Assembly: GCF_910592395.1 (NCBI RefSeq)
Contig: NC_088308.1
Coordinates: 26,983,501-27,047,500, forward strand
Reading direction: 5' to 3'
Source: Lineus longissimus
Lineage: Eukaryota; Nemertea; Pilidiophora; Heteronemertea; Lineidae
DNA length: 64,000 nt
In this document: positions 1 to 12,534 of the stretch, one piece after another
How positions within the stretch are numbered: the first letter of the stretch is position 1
Layout of the letters: every line of letters starts with the position of its first letter
Notes under the pieces: generated by a model
Database searches by the model: none
What the model was told of the DNA's origin: nothing
The model's input: the letters and a program-made list of their open reading frames with translations, nothing else
Position numbers and translations under genes: made by a program

Positions 1-451
1 TACGCGACAAATCCTCCGGACTGTGTCTACATTTATCACGGATTCACCCATGAATAAGAAATGGCAGATAAACTCTGAAGGATGTTAACCATGGCTTTAC
101 TTCTAGCTATGATAGATATGACAGACTAATGGACAGACGATTAGCCACTTACTAGTAATTTCAGATAGTCATTTGTAACAAATCCGGAATGATGTCTCAC
201 ACACTGAGAATATGAATAAAGTAGCTAGTTTCATCTTGTCAGCTTTCCAGAGCAGAATCAGTATAGATTGACCATTAAACATCTGTATAAGACACAATAT
301 GACAGGAAAGCCATAGATAAAGCCGCGGCCAAGAGACGCCGAGAATATGAAAATAATTGACTCCCTAATCAACCATCTATCGCTTATACAAGAAAATGTC
401 GCCGGGATACTTTACAGATGTTATCGTATCAAAGTACAATTTACCTAAAAG

Positions 452-500
452 GTCAAAGGTCCAGCATTCTAACCGCTGAACCACAGAGGTTTTCATGTTA
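452..500 (-). repeat. tRNA-like fragment (A-box region)
   Basis: On the minus strand the sequence tgtggttcagcggttagaa followed by gctggacctttgacc resembles the D-arm/A-box and anticodon arm of a tRNA such as tRNA-Gln. No matching B box or acceptor stem follows, so it is at most a remnant of a tRNA-derived element. Confidence 0.3.
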
Positions 501-1696
501 GAGTGGAGATTTTCTTCGACTCTAATAGCCAGGCTATGGCGATATGAACATGACAATAAATTATAGTTGCTTTTTATCAAACGTTGCCTTGGCTGGTTCC
601 CACTCTTTTTTGTGGAAATCCATGCTTTAATGATATTTTGCCAGCTTATATGTATAAGGGAAGCAGAAGAGATAAACCATGCGTAATGTACTGCCCTATA
701 TACCAACTGAATTCCAAAACTGATTCATCCCCCAAAGAAATTCACCATCACGATAATACGTGTTGCCTCCTTCCGCGACCTAATGCTGTGTAAGCTACCT
801 AATTTCCATCTTTAGACTCTTTAGATGGATATAAATCATTGGGCACAGAATCGTACCTCGTTGGTTATGGCCAATAGATAGGTTTGAGAGACCATGAACG
901 ACGATTCGCAAACTACGTCACCAATTCCAGCGCAAATTTGATCCCGAGGAATATTGGAAATTGTCTTTAAATCGTCCTGATATGTTCGAAAAAAAACAAG
1001 GGCCAAATTTTTTGGAAGTTCAAGTTTCTTCTGTAAGGCAACGCTATGTTTTAACATTGCGGTAGATTCGGAGAGTAGCTTTAAACTTGGCCAGAAATAG
1101 GAGAAAACCATTTTCAATATTGGTGCGTTTTGATCAATCTTTTATGCGTTGGTGTCTTGGTTAAGCAATCTGCTGTGAAATTCATTCGTTCATCGTCGTC
1201 CGTTCATCAGCGAAATCCGAAATTACGAATCAGGGATGACGATTTGGACCTTCGTCGGTCGTCGGTCGCCATTCATCACATAATCACAGGTGACCGTAGA
1301 TTGCGAGACATCCATATGATTTTATGGAAAACGAGGTCGATGGGATGCAGGTCAGGTAAATAAATGAAACAGAATGGTAAGAAACAGTTAATCAGCCAGT
1401 AGATTGCAGGCAAACTGAATAAAAGTGATCTTTGAAGATTACTGTAGATTGGCGCGTGCATTGAATGCTCTCAGCCTACATGCAAATACATGTATACGCC
1501 CTTGCTTGGGCAGCTTGCACGAAGACGGTCAAGTTGCTAAAAACTGCAGCGTAAGCTACAAGGGAAAATAAAATAGTCAACCACAATGTTTTATAGCGAC
1601 ACCTCCTATGGTCGCACCGCAACACAAAGCAAAACTGGGAATTCCACAATTAGGCTAAGTGAAAAGTGCTATCAGCAGAGTGATGCCATATCCCCT

Positions 1697-1718
1697 CCCC
1701 CCCCCCCCCCCCCCCCCC
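1697..1718 (+). repeat. Poly-C homopolymer, 22 bases
   Basis: An uninterrupted run of 22 C follows a shorter C4-T. The true length is uncertain because such runs are poorly sequenced. Confidence 0.95.
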
Positions 1719-1903
1719 ATAGAGCTACAATAAAACTGTTTAGAGGACCAAGAATGGATGGATACCATACGTTCACAATACATGTGAGTGGCCACCAGAT
1801 AAACAGTACTGAAATAACAATTCTCGTAATATAAAACTCAGATATCGCCCGGCTTCTACATTTGTTTCTCGCCAATTCGCGCACTCTCCAAGATACGTGA
1901 GCG

Positions 1904-2137
1904 CTTCATGACAGGCTTATGCGACCTTATCGCGTTCCCGATCTATCCGCCGCCGAGCACGTCGAGAGAGTCGAAATCATACAAGTGCATGGTAAGATTG
2001 TTCGAAGAAATCATTACCGCAACACACGGCGATTTCTGGGCAATGTTGCTGCACTCTTTGTCTTTGCCCAACTGGCACCGAAGCCAATCAAGGGACCATT
2101 AGCGTCACGAAGGGGCGTAATGAAGTACGTAATCTAA
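1904..2137 (+). other. GC-richer open stretch with a donor-like site
   Basis: A frame with ATG at 1919 reads MRPYRVPDLSAAEHVERVEI; a gtaaga donor-like hexamer follows at 1991. The unspliced frame runs to 2137. It is GC-richer than its flanks, but no family is recognised and the length is at chance level. Confidence 0.15.
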
Positions 2138-4999
2138 ACCAGCGACAACTTTTTGCTGGTATCTGCTTCGAAATATATTCGAGCAGGATAACAGGTGTTA
2201 CGTGATTTCTGTTCCTATTGGCGACATCGGTAATCCATCAAAAATAGGGTTCATCAGCTTATTAATGATTATGAGACCATCCTGGCTTCACTTTGGGCGT
2301 TGTGCAGCTTCATGTTGTATGCTAACAAAGCTAGCCGCTCACAGCTCATAGATAGCAGTATTGGTTTCTTATCAAATCACTTTGTGTGGTGGTGAAAATG
2401 TTGAATAATGTCCGCCCTTTCAATCATAGGCTTTTATGAGCACTTTCTGCGAATGAATCAAACACTCAATACACCACCCTTCCAAAATGAGATTTGCATG
2501 AAGGAGATTCTTTGGTGATGTTTGAGAATATTTATACACTTATTCCACTATTCGGAAACGATCACTTTAATCGATCTTGTTTCCTGATGTAGATTTCCCT
2601 TAGGCTTACCATTTCCGTCTCAGTAAATTTAATCCAGTGACTTCCGATCCAATAAACCTAGGAAATTTGAAAATTGGCACCAGTGACTTTGGTAAACCGA
2701 TATTTCATTCAGTCTCCTCCCATGACCTGATAGCTCCGAGGCAAGATAAGACTCACAATAGTTAGGGTACTGGCTTCAAGCAGCTGTACTTGTCAAGTCA
2801 AAGCCTAGGCGAGACTGTAAAACAGCCAAACAACTGGCCTCAAAGCAGGGGCACCAAGCTCGACTCCTTCATGGTCGCTAGATTCCTACTTGGCAATGCA
2901 TGCAGCGATCAGAATTACACATTAAGAGGAAGTGTATCTTCGATGTTTTCAGTCAAGAATATACGATTGTCTGGCAGAATGAGTCTAAAGTTTATCGGCA
3001 AGCGAGGCTGTAATAGGCTATCACTTGCCCTAGTAAAAGAAAGCTGCATTTGAAAGAATAAATGTCAATTGAACCCCGGCTACTAACGACCACGAACATT
3101 CTGTATAACCAGTAACATCTTGTTGACTGATGCATTGGGATTGTTGCTCAATACGAATGCTTATTCTTCCATCACGCTCAGCACACGCTCCAAACTTATC
3201 TCATCGACCATGTTCCTTAGGCACACATGCTTTCTGGTCGTCAATATGCAATGCGTCCTTATGGCCTTGAGCTCCGATTTCGTACATGCAACAAAACCAG
3301 GACAACTGCGTTCAGGCTGTGAGTTTTTTGCAAACCACTAACGCGCATGCCTTTGTTAAAAGAAAGGACAGTGACAATGCGCCTAACCAGGAATGTGACA
3401 ACAACTAAACAATATGTTCATTGTTACAGTTAATCTGTTTCTCAGACAGGAACGCGAAAGGGCATTGACAACTTTTCTTATGTGATGTGGCATAATCCGG
3501 TTTATACCGCCTTGGACAATGTGTGTTGCGTTACACGAACACAATTGCCTCACATTTTACCGCTATCAAAGTCAAATTTGACAGGAACTACTGCAAGTAC
3601 ATGTACAGTAATGAAGTGATGGCGGTCAATGGCGACAAAAGCAGCTGGTGTTACTCCATGTATCAAGCAGATGTATATATCAAGTTGATACGTGACCTGT
3701 GTACTACTGGTCCATAAAACACTGGTTTCATATCACCAATAGTGCACTCCTTCACTTGATATCTGGCCTCCACCAGACACCGATCGTGAGTTCTATTTGT
3801 TTTTTAAAAGTAAAGAAATCTCGGAATTCATTAGAAAGACTTCATTTTTTCTGGCTTCACTACATAAGTAATGAAACCAATTACAATGCTGCATTCCATG
3901 TAAATAGCCGGGAATCCAAGACTGACTGTATGCAATGCATGATATTTTGCCTTTGGCAAAGGCAGAATACGCAGTAGTTATTTTCATTTTTCCTCAGGAA
4001 ATCTGCTGGCAAATATAATCTTAGATTGTGCCGTAGGAAATAATCATCGGCACCATAACTTAATCAGAGAGATAGACAATCTTGCACTAGAAATTAAGGC
4101 GTACAGCAGAAGCAGAATCGATCACTCTCCCTACTGCTCCACGTGGTTAACCAGTTGTAAAGCGGTAAGTGTGACAGGGAGATAAGACCCAGTTGCAGAA
4201 TTCCGGGCAAATATCCAGCGGCCAGTAATGGCTCTTAACGTACTTACGATCAAAATCTACAGGCCACCGTACTGGTATCTAAACGAAACATTCATTGCAC
4301 TTTATCCGGGAAAGGTTCAACTCAGACAAAATCATTTCAAGGGTTTTGAAATAACTTGTGCACGATATTCACAGACAGCTGGTACTACGACTTTTATGAT
4401 CTAATTATCTATGCAGGTTCATGCACAGGCCATTACGTTTTAGTACGCTCACTTCCATCCATATGCAGTAAAACGGCATGAGGGGAATCTATGAGAGTGT
4501 TGTTTTCCTGTATATTTGCATGATAAATCGTGCGGGTTTTTTTTAATCGGGAAGCATATGCATATGCCATGAGTAAGAAAGAATACGCCCTAAATAAACT
4601 TGTCCACGAACAAGTTGACGGAAGACGATATTGTCTTAGGCCAGAGCTACAGAACACATATTGCGAATGTGTGAATGGGACAAGGAATCATTCACTTTAA
4701 CTTTAGTGACTCACAGACAGCTCTGTTGCATAATGGGCATACAGTCCTCCTCAGCATTCTTTATAATAGTTGTATAATGATCCCCCTTTTCTCAAGAGAT
4801 GTTACTTGACAATATGCAACATCTCCTTATAGTTTAGAGCGATTGTGTTGAATGATTACATTGCCCATGTTCTTAGGGAATCTTTCTATGCATAACAAAT
4901 TCAAGAAAAAAATAGAAGAGGACCACGTTCTGAAAAGATTTCTATGGTTTTCGTCATAATTGTCACGACTGGAAAATAACGAATCCGCTTAAGTCGACA

Positions 5000-5033
5000 G
5001 AGAATTGTCGCGAATACATGCAGTTGGTATTAC
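5000..5033 (+). repeat. 34-bp diverged direct repeat, copy 1
   Basis: This 34-bp stretch, beginning gagaattgtcg and ending tggtattac, recurs at 5148-5181 with five substitutions and no gaps, a spacing of 148 bp. Confidence 0.7.
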
Positions 5034-5147
5034 CTTAGAGTATGCTTGTATTACTTCATTGTTGTACAATGTATATCGCAAAGTCAAGAAATGAGTTCTC
5101 ATAAGTTTTTGTCATGAATGGCAAATGAATAATCTGCTTCTGCTGAC

Positions 5148-5181
5148 GAGAATTGTCGAGACCACTTGCAGCTGGTATTAC
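5148..5181 (+). repeat. 34-bp diverged direct repeat, copy 2
   Basis: Second copy of the 34-bp motif at 5000-5033. The DNA between the copies shows no obvious similarity, so this is a duplicated motif rather than a clean tandem array. Confidence 0.7.
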
Positions 5182-8100
5182 AAGGTAATTCGGGTATTTC
5201 TTATACCCCAAAGGATTGTCTACTACTATTGGCAATGATGAAATTGGGTGTGAAGTGATTGTCTGCATACGTCACTTGACGATGGAAGGGGTCTTGATCT
5301 TTGATCCATAACATCATTAATGCGTTAAATGTCATTGCATTGGCAGCTGCATGTGAATAGGGAACTAGATCTTATTAAGACGAGACAACCTAGGGCATCT
5401 CTTAAATAATTGGGTCTGTCTCTCGGGGAGGCAGTAACCGCCCATGACAACTTCGCAGCGCGAATCAATTCAAATCTAATCTCGTTCGCTCTATCGCGTC
5501 CAAAGGAAGCTTTTTCTTGCTCCTGAATTTAATTTAAGGTCGTTGGAGCTCTGCTGCTGACAGTACATTATTTGACACGACATTCAGAGCGATGGGATCG
5601 CATAGTAGAAACAACGGGGTTGGTAGCCTTTCTTGTCAATTATATTTCATTATTCTTTGAAATAGTTTTTCCAAACCACAAGGGATACCAAATGAAATGT
5701 CATCTGAAACAGCCTCGAAGCAAGGATTAACGCAATATTGTATTTCCGGGACCAGGTCCTGTTTCGTTCAGATAGATTTAAACAGATTACTGTCTTCCCC
5801 TGAATCAGACTACAGATAAAAGAGATCTTAGAGTATCCAAGCTGGTAACTCTAAGAACAGATGGAACTTCTATCTTAGTATCTTTTGCAATAGACTTCCG
5901 TCATTCTCAACAGTCTTATACCCAGCCTGTAACTTCTGCCCATAAAAGGTGAGGCGTTCGGATTAGTTGGTTCTAGCTACTTTGTCGTGAAGGTGTTACT
6001 CAAATGCTTTAAATGTCAGATAATGGTTATAGACAAATGATAGAAAAAACCGCCTCTTTGCCGATGCCATCAAAAACGATCAAGTATTGTACGGCCTTTG
6101 CTCAAAAAACCATATCGGGCCAGCTGATGCAAACATGTCACAACCTAAAGAACATAGCATTAACACCAGAAGCGAAAGATTTCCTTGCCATTCAGAGATA
6201 AAACCCGAAAAAGTTGCAAACAGGACGTGAAGAGCAATTGTCTTGTGAAGAGGTCGCGAGATCTGCAGGTGATCACCTAGAGCTGCAATTGTCATGAATC
6301 GCAACTTCTTCTGGTTTCCGCACCTGCGCTCACGATCAATTGACTACGAAGCAATTCCTTTTACATTAGTTTAAACGTACATTATACCCAATTGGAGATG
6401 GAACCCATTACCCACATAACATAAATACATTTCAAGGCTTCTTTGAATTGCCGTACATGTAATTTGTTCACGGCGGATGGAATTCGGAAAACATTTTAAT
6501 GCAGTTGTATGTTTTCTGAAACCAAATCTTCAATATGCTTTTAGCTGTAATGCATTAGTCTGTGAGATAACCCATTCTGGTGCTTCCAGATAATTAGATC
6601 TTCCTATGCGATATAGTGTAATCAGTATCGAGCCACAATTGGCTTTCGATCCAGACTTCAGCGTCATGGGCCTTGTGTTTCAAAACAAGTAAGTCCCTTG
6701 AGGTCAGTCAAACTTGACGTTTGAGCCGCATCCATACAAATATACGCCATTAGGGTGGGAAATGTTCTCATTTAGGTGGTGCCCTCATGGATAGTTCGTG
6801 TTAGCCATCATAAATGGTGTTCAAACAATTGTTTCATTTATTTCTTTAAACGTCTTTTAACCACTGCACCCCTTGCCGTGAATAAATCAGCTTCTCGTTT
6901 AGTGATACATTCCTGAGTGTTTCAGGATGGATAATGAGTAACACTGCAGAAGGTAGCTGCATGATTATATTGCCAGTAAAAAAATAACTTGATCACTTCG
7001 AATTGTTACAGTGACTCAGGAGACATAAGCAATCGTGTGGTTCTTCTCTCTTGGTTTTAACCTTTAAACCTACGCTTTCTAATGAAATCATTGGTTTCTT
7101 TTTCTTAAAACTACAAAGAACAAAAATTCAGGGTTTTTTGGCGTCTGAAATCACCTGCTGATAGACCTTTCTGGGTCGAAGAAAAAATATTCTGTTGAAA
7201 TTCAAAGACATTACATGCCAACTCAATTTCCCATTGAATGAAACCACCGTTATCTTTTTCCAGCATCCCGGTAAAAAGGTCACGTTTTTTTCCTTTAAAA
7301 GGGTATAATTCCATGATCAAAGCTGCTTGCAGGAGTCAAACCCGACGCGAGTGTTGGTTAAGTGATCACATTGTCAGAGACTGAAATGTACATTAGCAGA
7401 ACATCTTTGATGTGACGACAAACACTTCGCTGATAGAAACCCTGATATTATCAAGCTTGATTGAAGGAAAGAACTGAAGCATACACTGGAAGACCTGCCA
7501 TTACTATCATTGGATAAAGTGACTTGGAATATCAATCAGCGGGAGGGTAAAATCATGATTCCTTTTTGCCAAACTGACTATGACTAAGTGACTTAGATTC
7601 AACTGAAATAAAATTGCAAGTTGGCATTATCTTCAATAAGGCGCTGCCTACAAGCAAACTAATCCTAAATGATTGCGTCTTATCACTTGGGCTACACTGA
7701 AAACCTGTACATGCAATCTCATAAGACTTCCTGTGATTTTGTTGTACATGTGTTTAGAAATATCGATTCCAACCGTTCCCATTTCCGGGCGCAAACTTGA
7801 TTTGACAAGTTGCGGATATGTGTCAGTTTACACCGCGCCGGAAAGATATACTTGATGCCTGTGTAATAGTAACTCAATTATATCGAAATAAGGTTCAGTC
7901 TTATGGTTCACCTGGTCACCACGTCACCAAGTCACCTCGAATCACGGGTTGGTATTTCCCTGTGTGTACAGATTATGAAAGGCAATAGCCTCCCTAATTT
8001 CCTAACAGCTACATACATCACTCGTGGCATCCAATATCTGGGATCATTGATTAAATGATGATTAGTTGGAAAATCAACATCGATTTGCTGGTTGTGCAAT

Positions 8101-8189
8101 CGATCTCTGTGTAATCCATGTATCCACACCGACACCACCTCACTCATCCATCCGCTCATTCACCAGACTTGGAAAAATCATTCAGACTT

Positions 8190-8345
8190 GGTCAAGCTGA
8201 CGAACTCTTATCTGAAACAATTTGTTGCGTCAATTGTTATACGTTTTGATGCCTTGGTCCAGCTGGCTAAGCTCTTACTCATCCCTTCCTTTCGGACAGT
8301 GAGAGCTGCCTTTGTCAAGTTAGCTGAGCTCTTACTCTGCTTCCC
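8190..8345 (+). repeat. Three diverged short tandem units (about 57-66 bp)
   Basis: Three related segments (gtcaagctgacgaactctta; gtccagctggctaagctctt; gtcaagttagctgagctctt) recur at about 8191, 8257 and 8314. The core tagctgagctcttac resembles a Pol III A box. A further diverged copy lies at about 8911-8938. Confidence 0.5.
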
Positions 8346-8404
8346 TTTATCAAGATACGATTGGCAACCTTATTCAACCTGTCTTAACCCTTAATACTTT
8401 TTTT

Positions 8405-8735
8405 GGTCACCCTGACGTAGTCCCCGCTGTCAACCTGCCACAGCCTTTAGAACATAAGCCTTAATCAAGATGGGCTTTGCCGCCTCTCTCATTCTGTCTG
8501 GCTCATAGTTTTCTCTTATAAGTCACCGTGCCAACCCCGGATTAAGCGCATTGGCTAACATGTCAGAGCGTTTACAACATAAAAGTCTTTAAAGCATTAA
8601 ATAACCGTTAATCAAGATTATCAAGACACTTTGCCACCTATTTTAACCTGTCCGAGGTCTAAATTTTGTCTTTTAAGTCACCATGCTCAACCTGGATTCG
8701 CTGCCGTGGTCAACATGTCGGAGATTTCAGTCATG
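8405..8735 (+). repeat. Diverged tandem duplication, period about 147-155 bp
   Basis: The ordered markers ttaatcaaga, agtcacc-tg and acatgtc occur at 8461, 8521 and 8558 and again at 8608, 8676 and 8713. A third, shorter copy begins at about 8405 (gtcaccctgacg). The copies are strongly diverged. Confidence 0.5.
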
Positions 8736-8902
8736 TTATTATAATTGAACTTACGGGTAAAGCCAAGGATTTGCTATTTGATCCAGCTAGTGAATCACGT
8801 GGTCACTAGCTCTTCGCTGTTTGGCTGCTTCTGCCAAACATCATCAACATGTTTTCAAGAATGAAGCAAAAGTTCGCATGAATGACCAGGTTTTAGATAC
8901 AG

Positions 8903-9100
8903 TCTGCCGCCTTAGCCGAGATAGCCGAGCGCTTACTGCATCATCAATTCCTGGAGGCTGCCGCCTTCGCTGCCTCAGGACCCGAGGGGAACATTACTGT
9001 CCGCTTGAAAATGCCCTCGTCTAACAGAAGTTCGCGAGACGATATTATTGACCACTGGGGCATTTTAGGCTGCTCAATTATGAGCTACATAAGGTTCTGA
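8903..9100 (+). other. Coding-like, GC-richer stretch (candidate terminal exon)
   Basis: After a possible acceptor (ccaggttttagatacag) the plus strand is open for 65 codons to TGA 9098-9100. The product starts SAALAEIAERLLHHQFLEAA and continues with GPEGNITVRLKMP. Alanine-rich helical character and GC-rich codons look coding. However, the first part overlaps an A-box-like repeat motif (tagccgagcgcttact) also seen in diverged form at 8.2-8.35 kb, so it may be repeat-derived. There is no ATG near its beginning. Confidence 0.2.
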
Positions 9101-9348
9101 ACTGAAATAATCAAATCATACGAGTACTTAATACGATTTTCGGAAAATGAGAATAACATTCTTGAAACAACGTCAACATTTTATTTAATAGGTAAACGTC
9201 CAGAAAAGATTATCAAACAACAAATGAAATGAGAATCCTCTGTGGACACTCCTTTTCGATGTATCATACCCGCTAAATCTTCAAACACATTAAAATGTGC
9301 TTTTCCGCGATGTAAATAAGTACATAATTAGGAAATAAGTATCTAATA

Positions 9349-9561
9349 ATCATATTCCGTCGCTGGAAACCAGGCTTATAGAGCGATTAGGAGCTCTATC
9401 TCAGCCGCACCTGTCAGTCGACTGATCCTCGCCACATTGGTCGAGGGAATGGCTGCAGCCGACTCAAAGCATCTCGCAATGATAACACTGACGTGATTAG
9501 GTGACGTGATCTCTGGCGACCAAGGGAAATTAATCGAGTGTAGCCCGTCTATGCCCTCCAA
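9349..9561. other. GC-richer island open on both strands
   Basis: The plus strand is open from about 9349 to a TGA near 9498 and contains RSSISAAPVSRLILATLVEG. The minus strand is open across 9376-9561 and contains IIARCFESAAAIPSTNVARI. Both readings look protein-like, which is the usual effect of a GC-richer patch, so strand and coding status are undecided. The minus frame has no ATG that can be favoured over splice entry. Confidence 0.15.
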
Positions 9562-12534
9562 GGGAAGAAGACCAAATCAATAAACAGAATAAGAATATTG
9601 AATTTGCAAGGATTCGTCTTGGCAAGAGAGGGTTGCGACAAAGAGGGTTATCCCGGGAAGCCTTTAGTGGCTACATCAGCCGGCTGTGCCTCAAGTCAAG
9701 ATACTAAGAATGCAAGGGATCATCAGATCGCACATCCATTATCTAAGACAATTCGAGTTCTTCTGCCTTTGATGTTATAGTATTTCTTTGTTATTCACAG
9801 CGTGCGTATTCCCTGTAACGTGATAGTGGAGTTGATATCTTAACTGAAGTTGGTAAATAGGCTCAATAATTTTTGTCATATCAGTACATTACCGACAAGT
9901 TTAAAGAAATTATAACTATTAGAAGGACAGGTTAAATCGAGAGTCAGCGAAGAATCAGCCAAAAACATGAATGGAATGACGATCAATGATATATCTACGC
10001 AGAACTTAATGGTCTTGGAAGGAGAACATGAATGGAGAAGGAGCCGTACGAGAAACATGGGACTTTTATAACACTACAAAGTAGTAATTTATCTGGCTAA
10101 ACAACTACACACGCAATAATTCCATTCTCCAATCGCATTCAACACGTTTTTGCTTATAGATTTCATTCGTTGCCCATAGCCTTTAGCCACTGCAGCGTGA
10201 TCAGTTCTGCTTGCACAATGCCAAGAAGCAAGCAGTACACCGACAATACAATTAAGAGATTTTGTAACATAATGATAATGATATAAAGACAATGATTATT
10301 CGGTTTGAGATTAAAAACTTGTTATTTGCTGACCGTATCATCAAAAAGACAATATCATAAAAAAACCAATCGATGATACCAATATAATTGACAAATACAT
10401 TATTCAAGGATTGTTGTCACAGCTGCGAGATAGCAGGATGTTTTCTCGAAATTGTCATATCAATAGGCCATTAGAACACGTTATCCGCGTTGCATTATGT
10501 CACGCACTGGATATACAAATCCATACTGTTGGCTTGTGCGATGTGATATCCGTAGACATCAGCAATCCACCAACTATAAAAAAAAGAAATTTCCTTAGGA
10601 GACTGATTTATATAGACGGCTATATAAATAAATCACGTGTTACGTTCGGTTCAGTACCAGTGCAACAATCAATGCAACATGGTATAATGAGTTTTTCCGA
10701 ATCTATTTATCTTTGTTACACATACTATTAAAAGGCTCCCATTGATCATTAATTTTCCTTAACATAGGACAAATCCCATTAATCATCATTAGGTCGGCTC
10801 TGCATTAGACAGCCAAACCTGTAAACTGTTCATTGGTAAAAACCTAAACAAAGGTTTCGTCGAATGGATCGAATGTGTACCCATAATTCATAAGCTTACT
10901 AGTCGTACTTTAATAAAAAAGGAACGGCGTCTCAAAAGCAAAATTCTCTGAAATAATCTTCTTTCACATTATCAAGTATGTTCCTTCAAAGACGCATTTT
11001 TTGCCAGTCTCAAACGCGCCTCATTCTATTAACAGATGGTTTAAAAATCTTTAGTAGAAATGATATTCCAAGGGCAGTAACTGCACCGGTTCCGTCTTCC
11101 TAAATATTTCATTGACACAGTTAGAAAACGTATGAGTAAGAAAGCATGCGTGATGGTTCATTTAGTTTCTGCGCGAAATTTTAATCACCATCAAACAGTA
11201 GACGAAATTCTACGAAAAGACAAGACATCACCGAATCAAGTTGTAATAATTGATACATCCACACATTTGTCCAGGCGAATCAAGGGGAAATACTCTGTCA
11301 TTGCGGAAGATATGGTAAACTTCCCCGGCCTCGTAAATTACATAACACGTTCGTACAAAGTAAAATACAAATATTAAGGGCAGTTCGAAACATTGCTTCC
11401 GAGAGACAAAACCATGACTATGATCAAGATCAGTGTGTTTGTTTTCAAAAAAGGCTCATGGGATCGTATAAATGCCACTTTTGACGTATTGTTCATCTTT
11501 AACCACTTATGCTTTTTCGGTCCAGGATCGTTTTTGTTGTTTTTGTATTTGCTTCTATAAATTGCTTTGCATTCGCACTCCAAATTGGTTGAGATGACCC
11601 TAATTGTAGTCATTATAGTGTCCTTCGTGATACTAGTTTAATGCAGTATTACGGTCAAGAAGCAATTAACTAATAGGGGAAGGATGGCGATACCTCATCG
11701 GATTATGTACTTACCTATTCCACCTACACTAGCGCTAATGTCACTGGTCCAGAAAGGGATGATGTATGTACAGTTGATCAAAAACAATAAAATGTCATTC
11801 ACACAAAATCACAATGCAATATCGCTATGTCTATAAACTTACCACTACCTTTCAAATCAATCAATAAACCCTACATCCATTTCAAATTCAGCGTGACAAT
11901 TTTCAGACCGAATTCACCTTTAATTTCCAACACAGTTTTTACTATAGTTGTCTGATCCTGTACAAGGCGATCTCCAAAGATGAGATATCCTTCAAACCAC
12001 ATCGGCGATTCCATCATCCTGGTTCATTTTTCTAAAAGGGTATAAGCTATCCTTTTGAATTTTACAATCGTCTCTTATATATTCATCTAAACCTCAGAAC
12101 AACCACTTCACGTTGCTGCGCCTTAAAGTCACCCCGGTGTCGGTTATGAAACAATATCCACAAAACACTCACTTCAGTAGCTTCGTCAGGATTAGGAATC
12201 GTACATTAACATCGATACATGGTGTTTATATATGTATGTACAAGAGACACATGATTCGGTAAGAGACGGAGCACCAACGCGTCCTCCAAGCTCTCGGCAG
12301 CGATGGAAAGAGGTCAACGTCTTGGCTTTATAATGTTTGTATATCAGGCACGTTGTGAAATAACGTAATAATTGTATTTCATTAACGAATGCGCATTTAT
12401 CAGACTAATGTTGTTGAGGCTCAGCTGAGATGGACATGGTAGCGTACTATTGTGACTTCTTCACAGTTCTGAGAGGCAACTCAAAGTAAGTTATCGTCCT
12501 TCCTTCGGTCTACATCGCATCTCATTACCACTAG
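9562..12534. other. Gene-poor DNA downstream of the GPCR
   Basis: This contains the GPCR 3' flank, where no canonical AATAAA was seen on the minus strand within the first few hundred bases, and the small frame at 11132. Otherwise nothing recognisable. Confidence 0.55.
11121..11377 (+). other. Candidate terminal exon or small ORF, 81 codons from ATG
   Basis: An ATG at 11132 opens a frame of 81 residues ending in TAA at 11375-11377. It starts MSKKACVMVHLVSARNF and contains NQVVIIDTSTHLSRR. The frame also extends upstream without Met to about 11082. A good acceptor (cctaaatatttcattgacacag) sits 11 nt before the ATG. The length is within chance expectation and no family is recognised. Confidence 0.2.

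Larger units (their letters stand above)
1..8189. other. Gene-poor DNA
   Basis: Apart from the C22 tract, the tRNA-like fragment, the open stretch at 1904-2137 and the 34-bp repeat pair, I see nothing: open frames are short, AT-rich and without motifs. Confidence 0.6.

Noticed and set aside
169-372. Hydrophobic 67-codon minus-strand frame resembling membrane segments
   Set aside because: Hydrophobicity alone in AT-rich DNA; no motif, no linked exons.
377-706. 109-codon minus-strand ORF
   Set aside because: Part of it is the tRNA-like fragment read as protein; no family features.
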